A stretch of DNA of 64,000 nt from contig NZ_CM001466.1 of the NCBI RefSeq assembly GCF_000231055.2, forward strand, positions 4,273,238 through 4,337,237. Direction: 5' to 3'. How positions within the stretch are numbered: position 1 is the stretch's first letter; each line of letters opens with the position of its first letter. The notes under the pieces were generated by a model. It saw nothing but the letters and a program-made list of their open reading frames with translations. It was not told the origin of the DNA and did no database searches. This DNA comes from Saccharomonospora azurea NA-128. Its GTDB lineage: Bacteria > Actinomycetota > Actinomycetes > Mycobacteriales > Pseudonocardiaceae. Of this stretch, positions 34,438 through 43,495 are shown one piece after another. Both the position numbers and the translations under genes were made by a program.

Positions 34438-35214
34438 TCAGGCCGTGCGGCGCTCCGGATGCCGCGTCCGGTGGGGCGTCCTGGTTGTGAGGGCTTCGGT
34501 GTAGCGGCGCAGGACGACCTCGGCGACCCGGACGTCGGCGCCGAGGGGGCGGGCCACGGGTACCTCCGCGTCCACCTGCCCCGTCAGCCGCGCCACGCGG
34601 TCGGGCAGGAGGCCCGGGGCGAGGAACCACGAGGCCACGGCGAACCGCCGGGCACCGCGGGCGCGCAGCGCGGCCAGAGCCGACGCCACGTCGGGCCGGG
34701 TCGCCGTGGCGAACGCCGCGATCGTCGGGACGCCGTGCCGTTCCTGCCAGGAGCGGGCGAGCGCGTGGACGGCCTCGTTGGCCGGAGCGTGCGACGACCC
34801 CACCGCCGCGAGTACGAGCCCCAGGCCCGCAGCGTCGACGTCCACACCGGTGTCGGCGACGCGGTCCAGCGCCACGGCCTGCAGCGCCGGGTCGGTACCG
34901 AGGACGTCGGCGACGGTGACCTCCAGCCGCGGCAGCCGCGCGGTGACGTCCGCGACGAGCCCGGGGAGGTCGACCCGGGCGTGGTAGGCACTGCCCAGCA
35001 GCAGGGGCACCACCACGACGTGGCGGTGCCCCTCGCCGTGGAGGTCGGTGAGCAGGTCGTCGACCCGTGGTTCCGACAGGTCGAGGAACGACACCCGCAC
35101 GTCGACGTCGCTGTCGAGCCTGCGCAGGACCGCGGCGAGGTCGCGCACGGTCGCCGCGGAACGGGCGTCGCGGCTGCCGTGCGCCACCACGGCGAGGACG
35201 GGTCGCGGGCTCAT
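34438..35214 (-). CDS. sirB: Sirohydrochlorin chelatase (SirB/CbiX-like)
   Basis: A 258-aa chelatase with the N-terminal V-V-A-H-G-S-R-D signature of CbiX/SirB proteins and a second repeat half with V-G-S-S-H-A-P-A-N. It inserts iron into sirohydrochlorin to make siroheme, the cofactor of the sulfite reductase at the other end of this operon. The length fits the two-domain form. The start overlaps the cysN stop by 4 bp; it is the last gene of the cys operon and ends at the inverted repeat array. Confidence 0.88.
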   Translation of the reverse strand: MSPRPVLAVVAHGSRDARSAATVRDLAAVLRRLDSDVDVRVSFLDLSEPRVDDLLTDLHGEGHRHVVVVPLLLGSAYHARVDLPGLVADVTARLPRLEVTVADVLGTDPALQAVALDRVADTGVDVDAAGLGLVLAAVGSSHAPANEAVHALARSWQERHGVPTIAAFATATRPDVASALAALRARGARRFAVASWFLAPGLLPDRVARLTGQVDAEVPVARPLGADVRVAEVVLRRYTEALTTRTPHRTRHPERRTA

Positions 35215-36488
35215 GCGCGCTGCAACACGCCGAAGCGTTCGCCCACGAGGCCGGCGGCGAGGGTGTCGCCGTCCGCGGGATCGATCACCAGGAACGCGCC
35301 CGTGCGCGGACTGTCGGAGTAGTCGTCGACGGGCAGCGGCTCCGACGAGCGCAGGGTGACGGATCCGATCTCGTTCAGCCCCAGGGTGTCGGGAGCGGCG
35401 ACCGTGGAAAGGGTCTGCTCGTCGAACCGGGAGCCCAGCTCCTGCACCAGTGCCTGCACCGTGCGGGTGCCGTGCTTGACGAGCACCCTGGCGCCCGGCG
35501 TCAACGGCTTGGGCGACAGCCAGCACAGGGTCGCGGTGAACTCGTCGGTCACGGTCGGTGCCGCCGACGCCGCCGCGATCAGGTCTCCGCGTGCGATGTC
35601 GATGTCGTCGGTGAGCAGCACCGTCACGGACGTGCCCGCGCCCGCCTCGTCGAGCGGACCGTCCGCGGTGTCGATGCGCTCGACCGTGCTGCGCAGCCCC
35701 GCGGGCAGGACCACGACCTCGTCTCCGGGCCGGACGGTGCCCGCGGCGATCTGCCCGGCGTATCCGCGGTAGTCGGGGTGCTCCGGAGTGCGCGGCCGGA
35801 TGACGTACTGGACCGGGAAGCGGAACGCCGCCTCGTGCGGGTTCGGTGCGACGGGCACGGTCTCCAGGTGTTCCAGCAGTGTGGGGCCCTGGTACCAGGG
35901 GGTGTGCTCCGACCGGGTGGCGACGTTGTCGCCGTGCAGTGCCGACACCGGGATGGTCAGCACCGTGTCGTCGGTGTAGCCGAGGGAGGTGGCGTGGCCG
36001 GTGAACTCCTTGGCGATGACCGAGAACGCCGCCTCGTCGTGGTCGATCAGGTCGATCTTGTTGACGGCGAGCACCAGCCGCGGCACGCCGAGCAGAGCCA
36101 GGACGGCGGCGTGGCGCCGGGTCTGCTCCACCACGCCCTTGCGGGCGTCCACGAGCAGGACGGCGAGCTGCGCGGTCGAGGCGCCGGTGACGGTGTTGCG
36201 CGTGTACTGCACGTGCCCCGGCGTGTCCGCGAGCACGAAACTCCGTTGCGGCGTCGCGAAGTACCGGTACGCGACGTCGATCGTGATGCCCTGCTCGCGC
36301 TCGGACCGCAGACCGTCCACGAGCAGCGAAAGATCCGGTGTGGACAGACCTTTGTCGACACTCGCGCGCTGCACGGCGTCGAGCTGGTCGGCGAGTACCG
36401 ACTTGGTGTCGTAGAGCAGCCGGCCCACGAGGGTCGACTTGCCGTCGTCCACGCTGCCCGCCGTGGCCAACCTCAGCAGACTCGACAT
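35211..36488 (-). CDS. cysN: Sulfate adenylyltransferase subunit 1 (GTPase)
   Basis: A 425-aa GTPase subunit of ATP sulfurylase. G motifs are G-S-V-D-D-G-K-S-T, D-T-P-G-H-V-Q-Y and N-K-I-D-L-I-D, followed by EF-Tu-like beta-barrel domains. It uses GTP hydrolysis to drive APS formation by CysD. There is no fused APS kinase (CysC) domain, which agrees with direct APS reduction in this operon. It overlaps cysD and sirB by 4 bp each. Confidence 0.96.
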   Translation of the reverse strand: MSSLLRLATAGSVDDGKSTLVGRLLYDTKSVLADQLDAVQRASVDKGLSTPDLSLLVDGLRSEREQGITIDVAYRYFATPQRSFVLADTPGHVQYTRNTVTGASTAQLAVLLVDARKGVVEQTRRHAAVLALLGVPRLVLAVNKIDLIDHDEAAFSVIAKEFTGHATSLGYTDDTVLTIPVSALHGDNVATRSEHTPWYQGPTLLEHLETVPVAPNPHEAAFRFPVQYVIRPRTPEHPDYRGYAGQIAAGTVRPGDEVVVLPAGLRSTVERIDTADGPLDEAGAGTSVTVLLTDDIDIARGDLIAAASAAPTVTDEFTATLCWLSPKPLTPGARVLVKHGTRTVQALVQELGSRFDEQTLSTVAAPDTLGLNEIGSVTLRSSEPLPVDDYSDSPRTGAFLVIDPADGDTLAAGLVGERFGVLQRA

Positions 36489-37408
36489 CAGAAGTACCCC
36501 TCCCGCTTGCGGTCCTCCATGGCGGCTTCCGAGAGCCGGTCGTCGGCCCTCGTGGCCCCGCGCTCGGTGAGCCTGCTGGCCTGGACCTCCGCGATCACCT
36601 GCTCGACGGTTGTGGCCGTGGACTCCACGGCACCGGTGCACGAGCCGTCGCCGACGGTGCGGTAGCGCACCATGAGCTCCTGGACGTCCTCGCCGTCGCG
36701 GGGGCCGCCCCACGGGCCGTCCGTGAGCCACATGCCGTCGCGGCGGAACACCCTGCGCTTGTGCGCGTAGTAGATCGACGGCAGCTCGACGTTCTCGCGG
36801 GCGATGTAGTTCCACACGTCGGCTTCGGTCCAGTTGGACAGGGGGAAGACGCGCACGTGCTCGCCGGGGCGGTGCCTGCCGTTGTAGAGGTTCCACAGCT
36901 CCGGCCGCTGGCGCCGCGGGTCCCACTGGCCGAACGCGTTGCGGAGGCTGAAGATGCGCTCCTTGGCGCGGGCGCGTTCCTCGTCGCGCCTGCCGCCGCC
37001 GAACACGGCGTCGAAGCGGTGTTCGGTGATGGTGTCGAGCAGCGGTTGCGTCTGCAGCGGGTTGCGGGTGCCGTCGGGGCGTTCCTGGAGGCGACCGTCG
37101 TCGATCCAGTCCTGGACCTTCGCGACGACGAGCCGAAGCCCGTACTTCTCCACCACGTGGTCGCGGAACCGGATGACCTCGTCGAAGTTGTGGCCGGTGT
37201 CGACGTGGAGGAGGGGGAACGGCACCGGTGCGGGCCAGAACGCCTTGATCGCGAGGTGCAGCAGCAGCGTGGAGTCCTTGCCTCCGGAGAACAGGATCAC
37301 CGGCCGGTCGAACTCGCCTGCGACTTCGCGGAAGACGTGCACCGCCTCCGACTCGAGGGCGGCGAGGTTGTCCCGCGCCGCGTCCGTCGCGGTCTGCGCA
37401 GTCGTCAT
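36488..37408 (-). CDS. cysD: Sulfate adenylyltransferase subunit 2
   Basis: A 306-aa PP-loop ATP sulfurylase subunit making adenosine 5'-phosphosulfate from ATP and sulfate. The nucleotide motif is F-S-G-G-K-D-S-T, and the H-V-D-T-G-H-N-F and G-G-R-R-D-E-E-R segments are diagnostic. It overlaps cysN through ATGA and follows cysH after 42 bp, within the same operon. Confidence 0.97.
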   Translation of the reverse strand: MTTAQTATDAARDNLAALESEAVHVFREVAGEFDRPVILFSGGKDSTLLLHLAIKAFWPAPVPFPLLHVDTGHNFDEVIRFRDHVVEKYGLRLVVAKVQDWIDDGRLQERPDGTRNPLQTQPLLDTITEHRFDAVFGGGRRDEERARAKERIFSLRNAFGQWDPRRQRPELWNLYNGRHRPGEHVRVFPLSNWTEADVWNYIARENVELPSIYYAHKRRVFRRDGMWLTDGPWGGPRDGEDVQELMVRYRTVGDGSCTGAVESTATTVEQVIAEVQASRLTERGATRADDRLSEAAMEDRKREGYF

Positions 37409-37450
37409 GAAATCCTTTCCCTTGGCGTCGAACGGAAGGCGGCGGACGTG

Positions 37451-38155
37451 TCAGGCGTGCAGGCCGCACTCGGTCTTCGAGGTCCCGGCCCACCGGCCAC
37501 TGCGCGGATCGGCACCGGGGGCCACCTTCGCGGTGCAGGGGGCGCAGCCGATCGACAGGTATCCCTCCCCGACGAGCGGGTTCTGCAGGATGCCGTTGCG
37601 GTGCAGGTAGTCGTCGAACTCCTCGTCCGTCCAGGCGGCGATGGGGTTGACCTTGACGAGGCCGTTGCGCTCGTCCCACGTGACGATCGGCGTGTTCGCG
37701 CGCGTCGGCGCGTCCACGCGGCGCACACCGGTGATCCAGCACGAGTACGTCGCCAGGGTGCGCTGGAGCGGGATGACCTTCCGCAGGTGGCAGCACCGGT
37801 TGGGGTCGCGTTCGTGGAGTTTCGGGCCATACTCGGCGTCCTGTTCCGCGACGGTCTGGTCGGGCAGGGCGTCGACGATGCGGACGTCCGGGTAGACGGT
37901 GGCGACCGCGTCCCGGACCCCGATCGTCTCAGCGAAGTGGTAGCCGGTGTCGAGGAAGAGCACGTCGATGTCGGGTTTGACCTTCGCGGCGAGGTCGATG
38001 AGCACGGCGTCCTGCATGTTCGACGCGACGATGAGGTCGTCGCCGAACCGCTCCACCGCCCACCGCAGTGCCTCGTCGGCGTCGGCCTCGGCCAATCTCT
38101 CGGCCGCCTCGGCCGCCACCGTCCTGAGTTCGTCTCGCGAAGCCGCTGCGGTCAT
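37451..38155 (-). CDS. cysH: Assimilatory APS reductase (4Fe-4S)
   Basis: A 234-aa PAPS/APS reductase family enzyme that reduces activated sulfate to sulfite. Cys-Cys at 121-122 and C-A-P-C at 204-207 form the 4Fe-4S cluster site that marks APS-specific reductases, and E-C-G-L-H at the C-terminus (Cys230) holds the catalytic cysteine. Together with the missing CysC this shows an APS, not PAPS, route. The start at 38155 overlaps the stop of the small zinc-ribbon gene. Confidence 0.95.
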   Translation of the reverse strand: MTAAASRDELRTVAAEAAERLAEADADEALRWAVERFGDDLIVASNMQDAVLIDLAAKVKPDIDVLFLDTGYHFAETIGVRDAVATVYPDVRIVDALPDQTVAEQDAEYGPKLHERDPNRCCHLRKVIPLQRTLATYSCWITGVRRVDAPTRANTPIVTWDERNGLVKVNPIAAWTDEEFDDYLHRNGILQNPLVGEGYLSIGCAPCTAKVAPGADPRSGRWAGTSKTECGLHA

Positions 38156-38316
38156 CGACTTACCTCCGGTATCCGCAAACCGACGAATTGCACCGAGAAG
38201 ACCCGCCGGCAGGCGGCACACAGCCAGGCCGTGCCGTCCTCCGGCCGAAGATCCTCGTCGCCACAGTACGGACAATGGAACGGTGTGGCACGCGTGGGCG
38301 TGGTCGGCTCGCTCAT
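38152..38316 (-). CDS. Small zinc-ribbon protein inside the cys operon
   Basis: A 54-aa protein with two CxxC knuckles, F-H-C-P-Y-C-G and L-C-A-A-C-R, forming a compact zinc ribbon with no other domain. It overlaps sulfite reductase (4 bp) and cysH (4 bp), so it is locked into the translation of the sulfur operon. Its function is unknown. The context suggests a role with sulfite reductase or APS reductase, perhaps as a scaffold or Fe-S/zinc factor. Confidence 0.8.
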   Translation of the reverse strand: MSEPTTPTRATPFHCPYCGDEDLRPEDGTAWLCAACRRVFSVQFVGLRIPEVSR

Positions 38317-39995
38317 ACCAGCAGCGCTTCCTCGGCGCGGGCGACCCACTGGGCGAACCGTTCGCCGTCCTCGCGGTGGGCGACGTAGTTGCGCACGACC
38401 CGTTCCACGTAGTCCGTCAACTCGGCGGCGGTGACTTTGTGCCTCCGGAGTTTACGGCCGAAACCGGCGTCCAGACCGAGGCCGCCGCCGAGGTGCACCT
38501 GGAAGCCCTCGACCTGCTTGCCCTCGGCGTCGGTGACGATCTGTCCCTTCAGTCCGATGTCGGCGACTTGGATGCGCGCGCACGAGTTGGGGCAGCCGTT
38601 GAGGTGCACGCTCACGGGGTGGTCGAGACCGGACTGGATGTCGGCCAACCGCCGTTCGAGGTCCTCCACCAGCCGGGCCGCGCGGGCCTTGGTCTCCACG
38701 ATCGCGAGCTTGCAGAACTCGATGCCGGTGCAGGCCATGACGCCCCGTCGCCACGGTGACGGGTCGGTGGTCAGACCGGCTTCGGCGAGTGCGGCGCGCA
38801 GGCCCTCGATCTCCGATTCCGGGACGTCGAGGACGACCAGCTTCTGCTGCGGCGTGAGTCGCACGCGGGTGGACCCGGCCCGCTCGGCGGCCTTGGCGGC
38901 GGCCAGCAGCATCGAGCCGGACGCGCGCCCGGCGACGGGAGCGGCGCCCACGTAGTACAGCCCGTCCCGCTGCCGGTGCACGCCGATGTGGTCGAGAGGC
39001 TGTTCGGGAACGTCGGGAGCCGGGCCGTCGATCAGGGGCCGCCCGAGGTACTCGCGTTCGAGCACCTCGCGGAACTTCTCGGCACCCCAGTCCTTGACCA
39101 GGAACTTCAGCCGCGCGCGGGAGCGCAGCCTGCGGTAGCCGTAGTCGCGGAAGACGCCGACCACCCCGGCCCACACGTCGGGCACCTCGTCCAGGGGCAC
39201 CCAGGCGCCGAGGCGGACGCCGAGCATGGGGTTGGTGGACAGACCACCGCCGACCCACAGGTCGAATCCGGGGCCGTGCTCGGGGTGGTGCACACCGACG
39301 AACGCGACGTCGTGGATCTCGTGGGCGACGTCGGCCAGTCCGGAGATCGCGGTCTTGAACTTGCGCGGGAGGTTGGCGAACTCGGGCGCGCCGATGTAGC
39401 GGCGGCGGATCTCGTCGATCGCGGGTGTGCCGTCGAGTACCTCGGCGGCGGCGATGCCGGCCACGGGCGAACCGAGGATCACGCGGGGGCTGTCGCCGCA
39501 CGCTTCCATGGTGGACAGGCCGGCGGCCTCCAGCTTCGCCCAGATCGTGGGCACGTCCTCGATGCGGATCCAGTGGTACTGGATGTTCTGCCGGTCGGTG
39601 ATGTCGGCCGTGTCGCGGGCGTAGGTCTGGGACAACTCGCCGAGCAGTGCGAGCTGGTGGGTGGTGAGCGCGCCGCCGTCGCTGCGGACGCGCATCATGA
39701 AGTAGCGGTCTTCGAGCTCTTCCGGTTCCAGGGTGGCCGTCCGGCCACCGTCGATGCCCGGCCTGCGCTGGGTGTAGAGGCCGTACCAGCGGAAACGACC
39801 CCGGAGGTCGCCCGGGTCGATCGAGTCGAATCCACGCTGCGCGTACACGGTCTCGATCCGCTCGCGCACGTTGAGCGGTGGATCGTCCTTCTTGGACCGT
39901 TCGTTGGCGTTGAGCGGTTCCCGGTAGCCGAGAGCCCACTGGCCTTCACCGCGTGGACGTCGGGTACGGGTGGCACTGCCGGCGTTCGAGGCCAT
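38313..39995 (-). CDS. sir: Ferredoxin-dependent sulfite reductase, NirA/SirA type
   Basis: A 560-aa siroheme/4Fe-4S reductase taking sulfite to sulfide with ferredoxin. The four cluster/siroheme cysteines are in T-G-I-E-F-C-K and N-G-C-P-N-S-C-A-R, with one more upstream. Tyr74 (in W-Y-G-L-Y-T-Q) and Cys166 (in M-E-A-C-G-D-S-P-R) match the positions of the Tyr-Cys crosslink described for the M. tuberculosis enzyme, shifted by five residues. This favours sulfite over nitrite. It is the first structural gene of the operon, 128 bp after the leader peptide. Confidence 0.95.
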   Translation of the reverse strand: MASNAGSATRTRRPRGEGQWALGYREPLNANERSKKDDPPLNVRERIETVYAQRGFDSIDPGDLRGRFRWYGLYTQRRPGIDGGRTATLEPEELEDRYFMMRVRSDGGALTTHQLALLGELSQTYARDTADITDRQNIQYHWIRIEDVPTIWAKLEAAGLSTMEACGDSPRVILGSPVAGIAAAEVLDGTPAIDEIRRRYIGAPEFANLPRKFKTAISGLADVAHEIHDVAFVGVHHPEHGPGFDLWVGGGLSTNPMLGVRLGAWVPLDEVPDVWAGVVGVFRDYGYRRLRSRARLKFLVKDWGAEKFREVLEREYLGRPLIDGPAPDVPEQPLDHIGVHRQRDGLYYVGAAPVAGRASGSMLLAAAKAAERAGSTRVRLTPQQKLVVLDVPESEIEGLRAALAEAGLTTDPSPWRRGVMACTGIEFCKLAIVETKARAARLVEDLERRLADIQSGLDHPVSVHLNGCPNSCARIQVADIGLKGQIVTDAEGKQVEGFQVHLGGGLGLDAGFGRKLRRHKVTAAELTDYVERVVRNYVAHREDGERFAQWVARAEEALLV

Positions 39996-40123
39996 GTCGC
40001 GGTGTCCTCCGGGCTGGTGTCGTCGAGTTGTGGTGGGGGAAGCCGCAGCGGGTCGGTGCCGGTGGCGGCACGAGGGCGGCGGGGGTCGGGCGGCGCAGCG
40101 CGGGAGCAAGCCGCCGGGGCCGG

Positions 40124-40180
40124 TCAGCGGCGGCAGAGGCTGCTGTTCACGCGCAGGTAGTCGACGTGGCGTCGCACCAC
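40124..40180 (-). CDS. Cysteine-containing leader peptide of the cys operon
   Basis: An 18-codon open frame encodes a peptide ending R-V-N-S-S-L-C-R-R, with R-R-H-V-D-Y near its start. AGGAG lies 8 nt before the GTG at 40180. Its form (R-R-H-V-D-x-x-R-V-x-S-x-L-C) is that of the short putative leader peptides found upstream of sulfur-assimilation genes in actinomycetes. The single Cys codon close to the stop would let the ribosome sense charged Cys-tRNA and change access to the sulfite reductase start about 128 nt downstream. The mechanism is inferred. Confidence 0.7.
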   Translation of the reverse strand: MVRRHVDYLRVNSSLCRR

Positions 40181-40363
40181 GAGAAACACTCCTGCTGAAG
40201 TCACGAGGTCACCGTCGCACGCGGTCCGAGGTGCGTCCAGGACGGTTCGCATCGTGGGAAGCGGCCTCCGACGAGCTGGCCGCGGTGTGCTCGACAGTGG
40301 GTTCACGGACGGGTCTCGACGCCGCCGACCTCGGTCGATGCGCCGGGTGCGACACTGGTCCGC

Positions 40364-41563
40364 GTGGGTGAGTCGACCGTTTCGTTCGAGCTTCCCCCCG
40401 CCGCCGTGCGGGGGGTGGGCAGCCGTCCGTTCGGCGTGTACGTGCACGTCCCGTTCTGTGCGACGCGCTGCGGGTACTGCGACTTCAACACCTACACGGC
40501 GGGGGAACTCGGCACTGCCGCCTCGCCGGAGTCGTGGCTCGACGGCCTGCGCAGGGAACTCGACCTCGCGGCACAGTTGCTGGGCGCTCCGCCTGCCGCG
40601 GACACGGTGTTCGTGGGCGGTGGAACCCCGTCCCTGCTCGGCTCGGACGGGTTGGGGCACGTGCTGGACGCGGTCCGCGCGTCGTTCGGCCTCGCCTCCG
40701 ACGCCGAGGTGACCACGGAGTCGAACCCCGAGTCCACGTCTCCGGAGTTCTTCGCGGGGCTGCGTGAGGCCGGCTACACCCGGGTGTCGCTCGGCATGCA
40801 GTCGGCGGCGCGGCACGTCCTCACGGTGCTCGACCGGGTGCACACCCCCGGCCGTCCGGTGCGCGCGGCCGCCGAGGCGCGCGCGGCGGGCTTCGAGCAC
40901 GTCAACCTCGACCTCATCTACGGCACACCCGGAGAGCGGACCGAGGACCTCCGGGCGTCGGTGGACGCGGTGCTCGACGCGGGTGTCGATCACGTGTCGG
41001 CGTACGCGCTGATCGTCGAGGAAGGCACGGCGCTGGCGCGCCGGGTGCGGCGAGGGGAGATCCCGGCCCCCGACGACGACGTTCTCGCCGAGCGCTACGA
41101 GGTGATCGATTCGATGCTGTCGGCGGCGGGGCTGCGGTGGTACGAGGTGTCGAACTGGGCGGCCTCGACGCAGGCCCGGTGCCGGCACAACCTCGGCTAC
41201 TGGCTCGGTGGCGACTGGTGGGGCGCGGGCCCCGGTGCACACAGCCACGTGGGCGGTGTGCGCTGGTGGAACGTGAAGCATCCCGCGCGGTACTCGTCGG
41301 TGCTGGCCGACGGCGCCCTTCCGGTGGCGGGGCACGAGCGGCTCAGCGAGGACGACGTTCACCTCGAACGCGTGATGCTCGAACTGCGGCTTGCCGAGGG
41401 GTTGCCGCTGGACGCGCTCGACGCCGGGGGAGTGGAGGAGGCCCACCGCGCCGTGGCCGACGGGCTGCTCGAACGCGGTGCGCTGGCCGACGGCCGGGCG
41501 GTGCTCACCGACCGGGGACGGCTGCTGGCCGACGCCGTCGTCCGCCGACTCGTGACGTCGTGA
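40364..41563 (+). CDS. hemW: Radical SAM coproporphyrinogen-III oxidase-like HemW
   Basis: A 399-aa radical SAM protein. C-A-T-R-C-G-Y-C (CxxxCxxC) binds the 4Fe-4S/SAM centre near residue 35, preceded by Y-V-H-V-P-F. It continues with V-G-G-G-T-P-S-L and a C-terminal HemN-like domain. The motif and length fit HemW, a heme chaperone, more than HemN. GTG start with no ribosome-binding site. It is divergent from the sulfur operon across 183 bp counted from the leader peptide. Confidence 0.93.
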   Translation: MGESTVSFELPPAAVRGVGSRPFGVYVHVPFCATRCGYCDFNTYTAGELGTAASPESWLDGLRRELDLAAQLLGAPPAADTVFVGGGTPSLLGSDGLGHVLDAVRASFGLASDAEVTTESNPESTSPEFFAGLREAGYTRVSLGMQSAARHVLTVLDRVHTPGRPVRAAAEARAAGFEHVNLDLIYGTPGERTEDLRASVDAVLDAGVDHVSAYALIVEEGTALARRVRRGEIPAPDDDVLAERYEVIDSMLSAAGLRWYEVSNWAASTQARCRHNLGYWLGGDWWGAGPGAHSHVGGVRWWNVKHPARYSSVLADGALPVAGHERLSEDDVHLERVMLELRLAEGLPLDALDAGGVEEAHRAVADGLLERGALADGRAVLTDRGRLLADAVVRRLVTS

Positions 41564-41572
41564 CCGGCGACA

Positions 41573-42748
41573 CTACGACCGCTGCACGACGCGGATCTGC
41601 AAGCCCGCGCGCGACAGGCGGTTGAGGAGCGCGTCGCCCATGGCCACCGCCGTGGTGACCTGACCGGACGTGTCGGGCAACTCGTCGAACGCCAGGCACA
41701 GGGCCGACTCGGCGAGCATCTTCGCCGTCTCGTCGTAGCCGGGGTCGCCTCCGGCGAACTCGGTGACGACCCGCTCGCCGCCGCCCTCACCGACGAAGCG
41801 GACGGAGAACCAGGACTGCAGGCGCCGCTGCTCGCTCGGCCCTTCGCCCGGTTTGCGCAGGTTGGCGAGGGCTTTGCGCGCGAAGGGGAGCTGGGCGAGC
41901 AGGCCGAGGGCGGCGAGGCCGAGCGCGCCGGCGACGACCACCGGGCCTCGCTTCACGGCGGCGTAGTGCCGGTAGGTGAAGGCCGGGCCGTACCGGTCGA
42001 GCGCGGCGGCGGAACGACCGACGATCTGCGGGTCGATCGTGGGCAACGGCACCATCCACCGACCCACCTCGCGGTCGCGGTAGAGCAGGCCCTTCGAGAC
42101 GCGGATCCGGCGGTCGGCGGGGCGCTTCTCCACCTCGCGTCGGCGGCGTGCGACCTGCGCCATCTGCGTGGGGCGGGAGAACGCGGTGAGCGCGGAGGCG
42201 TAGGTCCCGCCGGAGAACTCCGCGTGCGCGCGCACCTGCCCCTCCACGGTGAGCGGGACGGACCTCGGGAGGTGCTGCACGGTGAAGTACACGCCGAGGT
42301 CGTACGGGACGGAGTCGAAGCCACAGGCGTGGACCAGGCGAGCCCCGGACTCACGGGCGGTCTCGTGGTGGGCGAGGTACATGCGGTCGACGAACTCCGG
42401 TTCGCCGGTGAGGTCGACGTAGTCGGTGCCGCTGCGGGCGCACGCCGCCACGAGCGGCTCGCCGTACTGCAGGTAGGGGCCCACCGTGGTGATCACCACT
42501 CGGGTGTTCTCCGCCAGGCGGCGCAGCGACTCGGCGTCGGTGACGTCGGCTTCGAGCAGCGGGAGGTCGGCGCAGTCCTCGTTGATGCGGGCCAGGCGGT
42601 CGCGTAGGGCGGCGAGCTTCGCGCGGTTGCGTCCCGCCAGCGCCCACCGGCTGCCGCGAGGGGCGTGGCGCGCCAGATACTCCGCCGTGAGTCCGCCGGT
42701 GAATCCGGTGCCTCCGAAGAGAACGAGGTCGTGGTCCCGCTCGCCCAT
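41573..42748 (-). CDS. Saccharopine dehydrogenase-like NADP-binding protein
   Basis: A 391-aa protein with the N-terminal Rossmann motif L-F-G-G-T-G-F-T-G and the Sacchrp_dh_NADP domain, resembling the trans-acting enoyl reductase family of mycobacteria. H-A-C-G-F-D-S-V-P-Y-D-L-G is the family hallmark. It is convergent to hemW with 9 bp between stops. No lipid or polyketide genes are next to it, so its substrate is unknown. Confidence 0.88.
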   Translation of the reverse strand: MGERDHDLVLFGGTGFTGGLTAEYLARHAPRGSRWALAGRNRAKLAALRDRLARINEDCADLPLLEADVTDAESLRRLAENTRVVITTVGPYLQYGEPLVAACARSGTDYVDLTGEPEFVDRMYLAHHETARESGARLVHACGFDSVPYDLGVYFTVQHLPRSVPLTVEGQVRAHAEFSGGTYASALTAFSRPTQMAQVARRRREVEKRPADRRIRVSKGLLYRDREVGRWMVPLPTIDPQIVGRSAAALDRYGPAFTYRHYAAVKRGPVVVAGALGLAALGLLAQLPFARKALANLRKPGEGPSEQRRLQSWFSVRFVGEGGGERVVTEFAGGDPGYDETAKMLAESALCLAFDELPDTSGQVTTAVAMGDALLNRLSRAGLQIRVVQRS

Positions 42749-42896
42749 GGTGTCCCTCCGTAGCGTCGACGTGTTCTATGCGTAACACGTCGTAGGGGCC
42801 ACGGGCGCCGGAGGTGACGAGAGTCAAGCCGGTCGGACGGGCCTTTTCCGTGCCGGCACAGATTGAAAAGCGTCGCGCCGGGGTAATTGCTCGATC

Positions 42897-43079
42897 ATGA
42901 CCGAGAACCACGACCTGGCACCCGAGGCGGACGTCACCGACCAGCAGCTTCCCGTCACCGACTCGGCCGACCACCCGGTCGAGCCGTCCGTGCCGATGGA
43001 GGCCGACCCCGCCGACGCCGCCGACCAGGCCACTCCGGTCCCACACGACGAAGACGACGAATTCCGTCCGGGTACCTGA
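42897..43079 (+). CDS. Short acidic disordered protein
   Basis: A 60-aa open frame, strongly acidic (Asp/Glu/Pro/Ala-rich) with no fold, membrane helix or cysteine. It could be a small disordered protein of the kind often found beside whiB genes, or not coding. Codon third positions are GC-rich like real genes here. A TAATTG element lies shortly before the ATG; no clear ribosome-binding site is seen. Confidence 0.45.
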   Translation: MTENHDLAPEADVTDQQLPVTDSADHPVEPSVPMEADPADAADQATPVPHDEDDEFRPGT

Positions 43080-43154
43080 GGTGTGAGCTTCTCGCAACCG
43101 GGGTAAACGGCCCCCACTGACGCGGTTCGCACGAGCACGGAGGTGACACCACCG

Positions 43155-43451
43155 ATGGCCGACACGTCTCGCCTGCCCACTCCTGTCGCCGAGGTCTGGG
43201 AGTGGCAGCGACACGGCAATTGCCGGAATCTCGACAGCTCCGTGTTCTTCCATCCTGACGGAGAACGGGGCTTCGCGCGCGCCGACCGCGTGGCGCGGGC
43301 CAAGGAGATCTGCCGTACCTGCCCTGTGATCGTGCAGTGCAGGCACCACGCCCTGACGGTGCAGGAGCCGTTCGGAGTCTGGGGCGGACTCGACGAGACG
43401 GAACGGCGTGAGGCGATCGCCCGGCGCAAGAAGCTCCAGCCGACGGCCTGA
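43155..43451 (+). CDS. whiB3: WhiB family Fe-S transcription factor, WhiB3/WhiD-like
   Basis: A 98-aa Wbl protein. The four cluster cysteines are Cys23, Cys53, Cys56 and Cys62, followed by the G-V-W-G-G turn (75-79) and a basic C-terminal DNA-binding tail. The run W-x-W-Q near residue 15, D-S-S-x-F-F-H-P-D-G-E-R-G-x-A-R and C-P-V-I match WhiB3 of mycobacteria and WhiD of Streptomyces. A SigD-type sigma factor is encoded about 1 kb away, as in M. tuberculosis. It is a redox-sensing partner of the main sigma factor. Confidence 0.93.
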   Translation: MADTSRLPTPVAEVWEWQRHGNCRNLDSSVFFHPDGERGFARADRVARAKEICRTCPVIVQCRHHALTVQEPFGVWGGLDETERREAIARRKKLQPTA

Positions 43452-43495
43452 CCCGCGCACCTCGCTCGTCGTCCGCCATCGGAAAAGGAGTTCAG

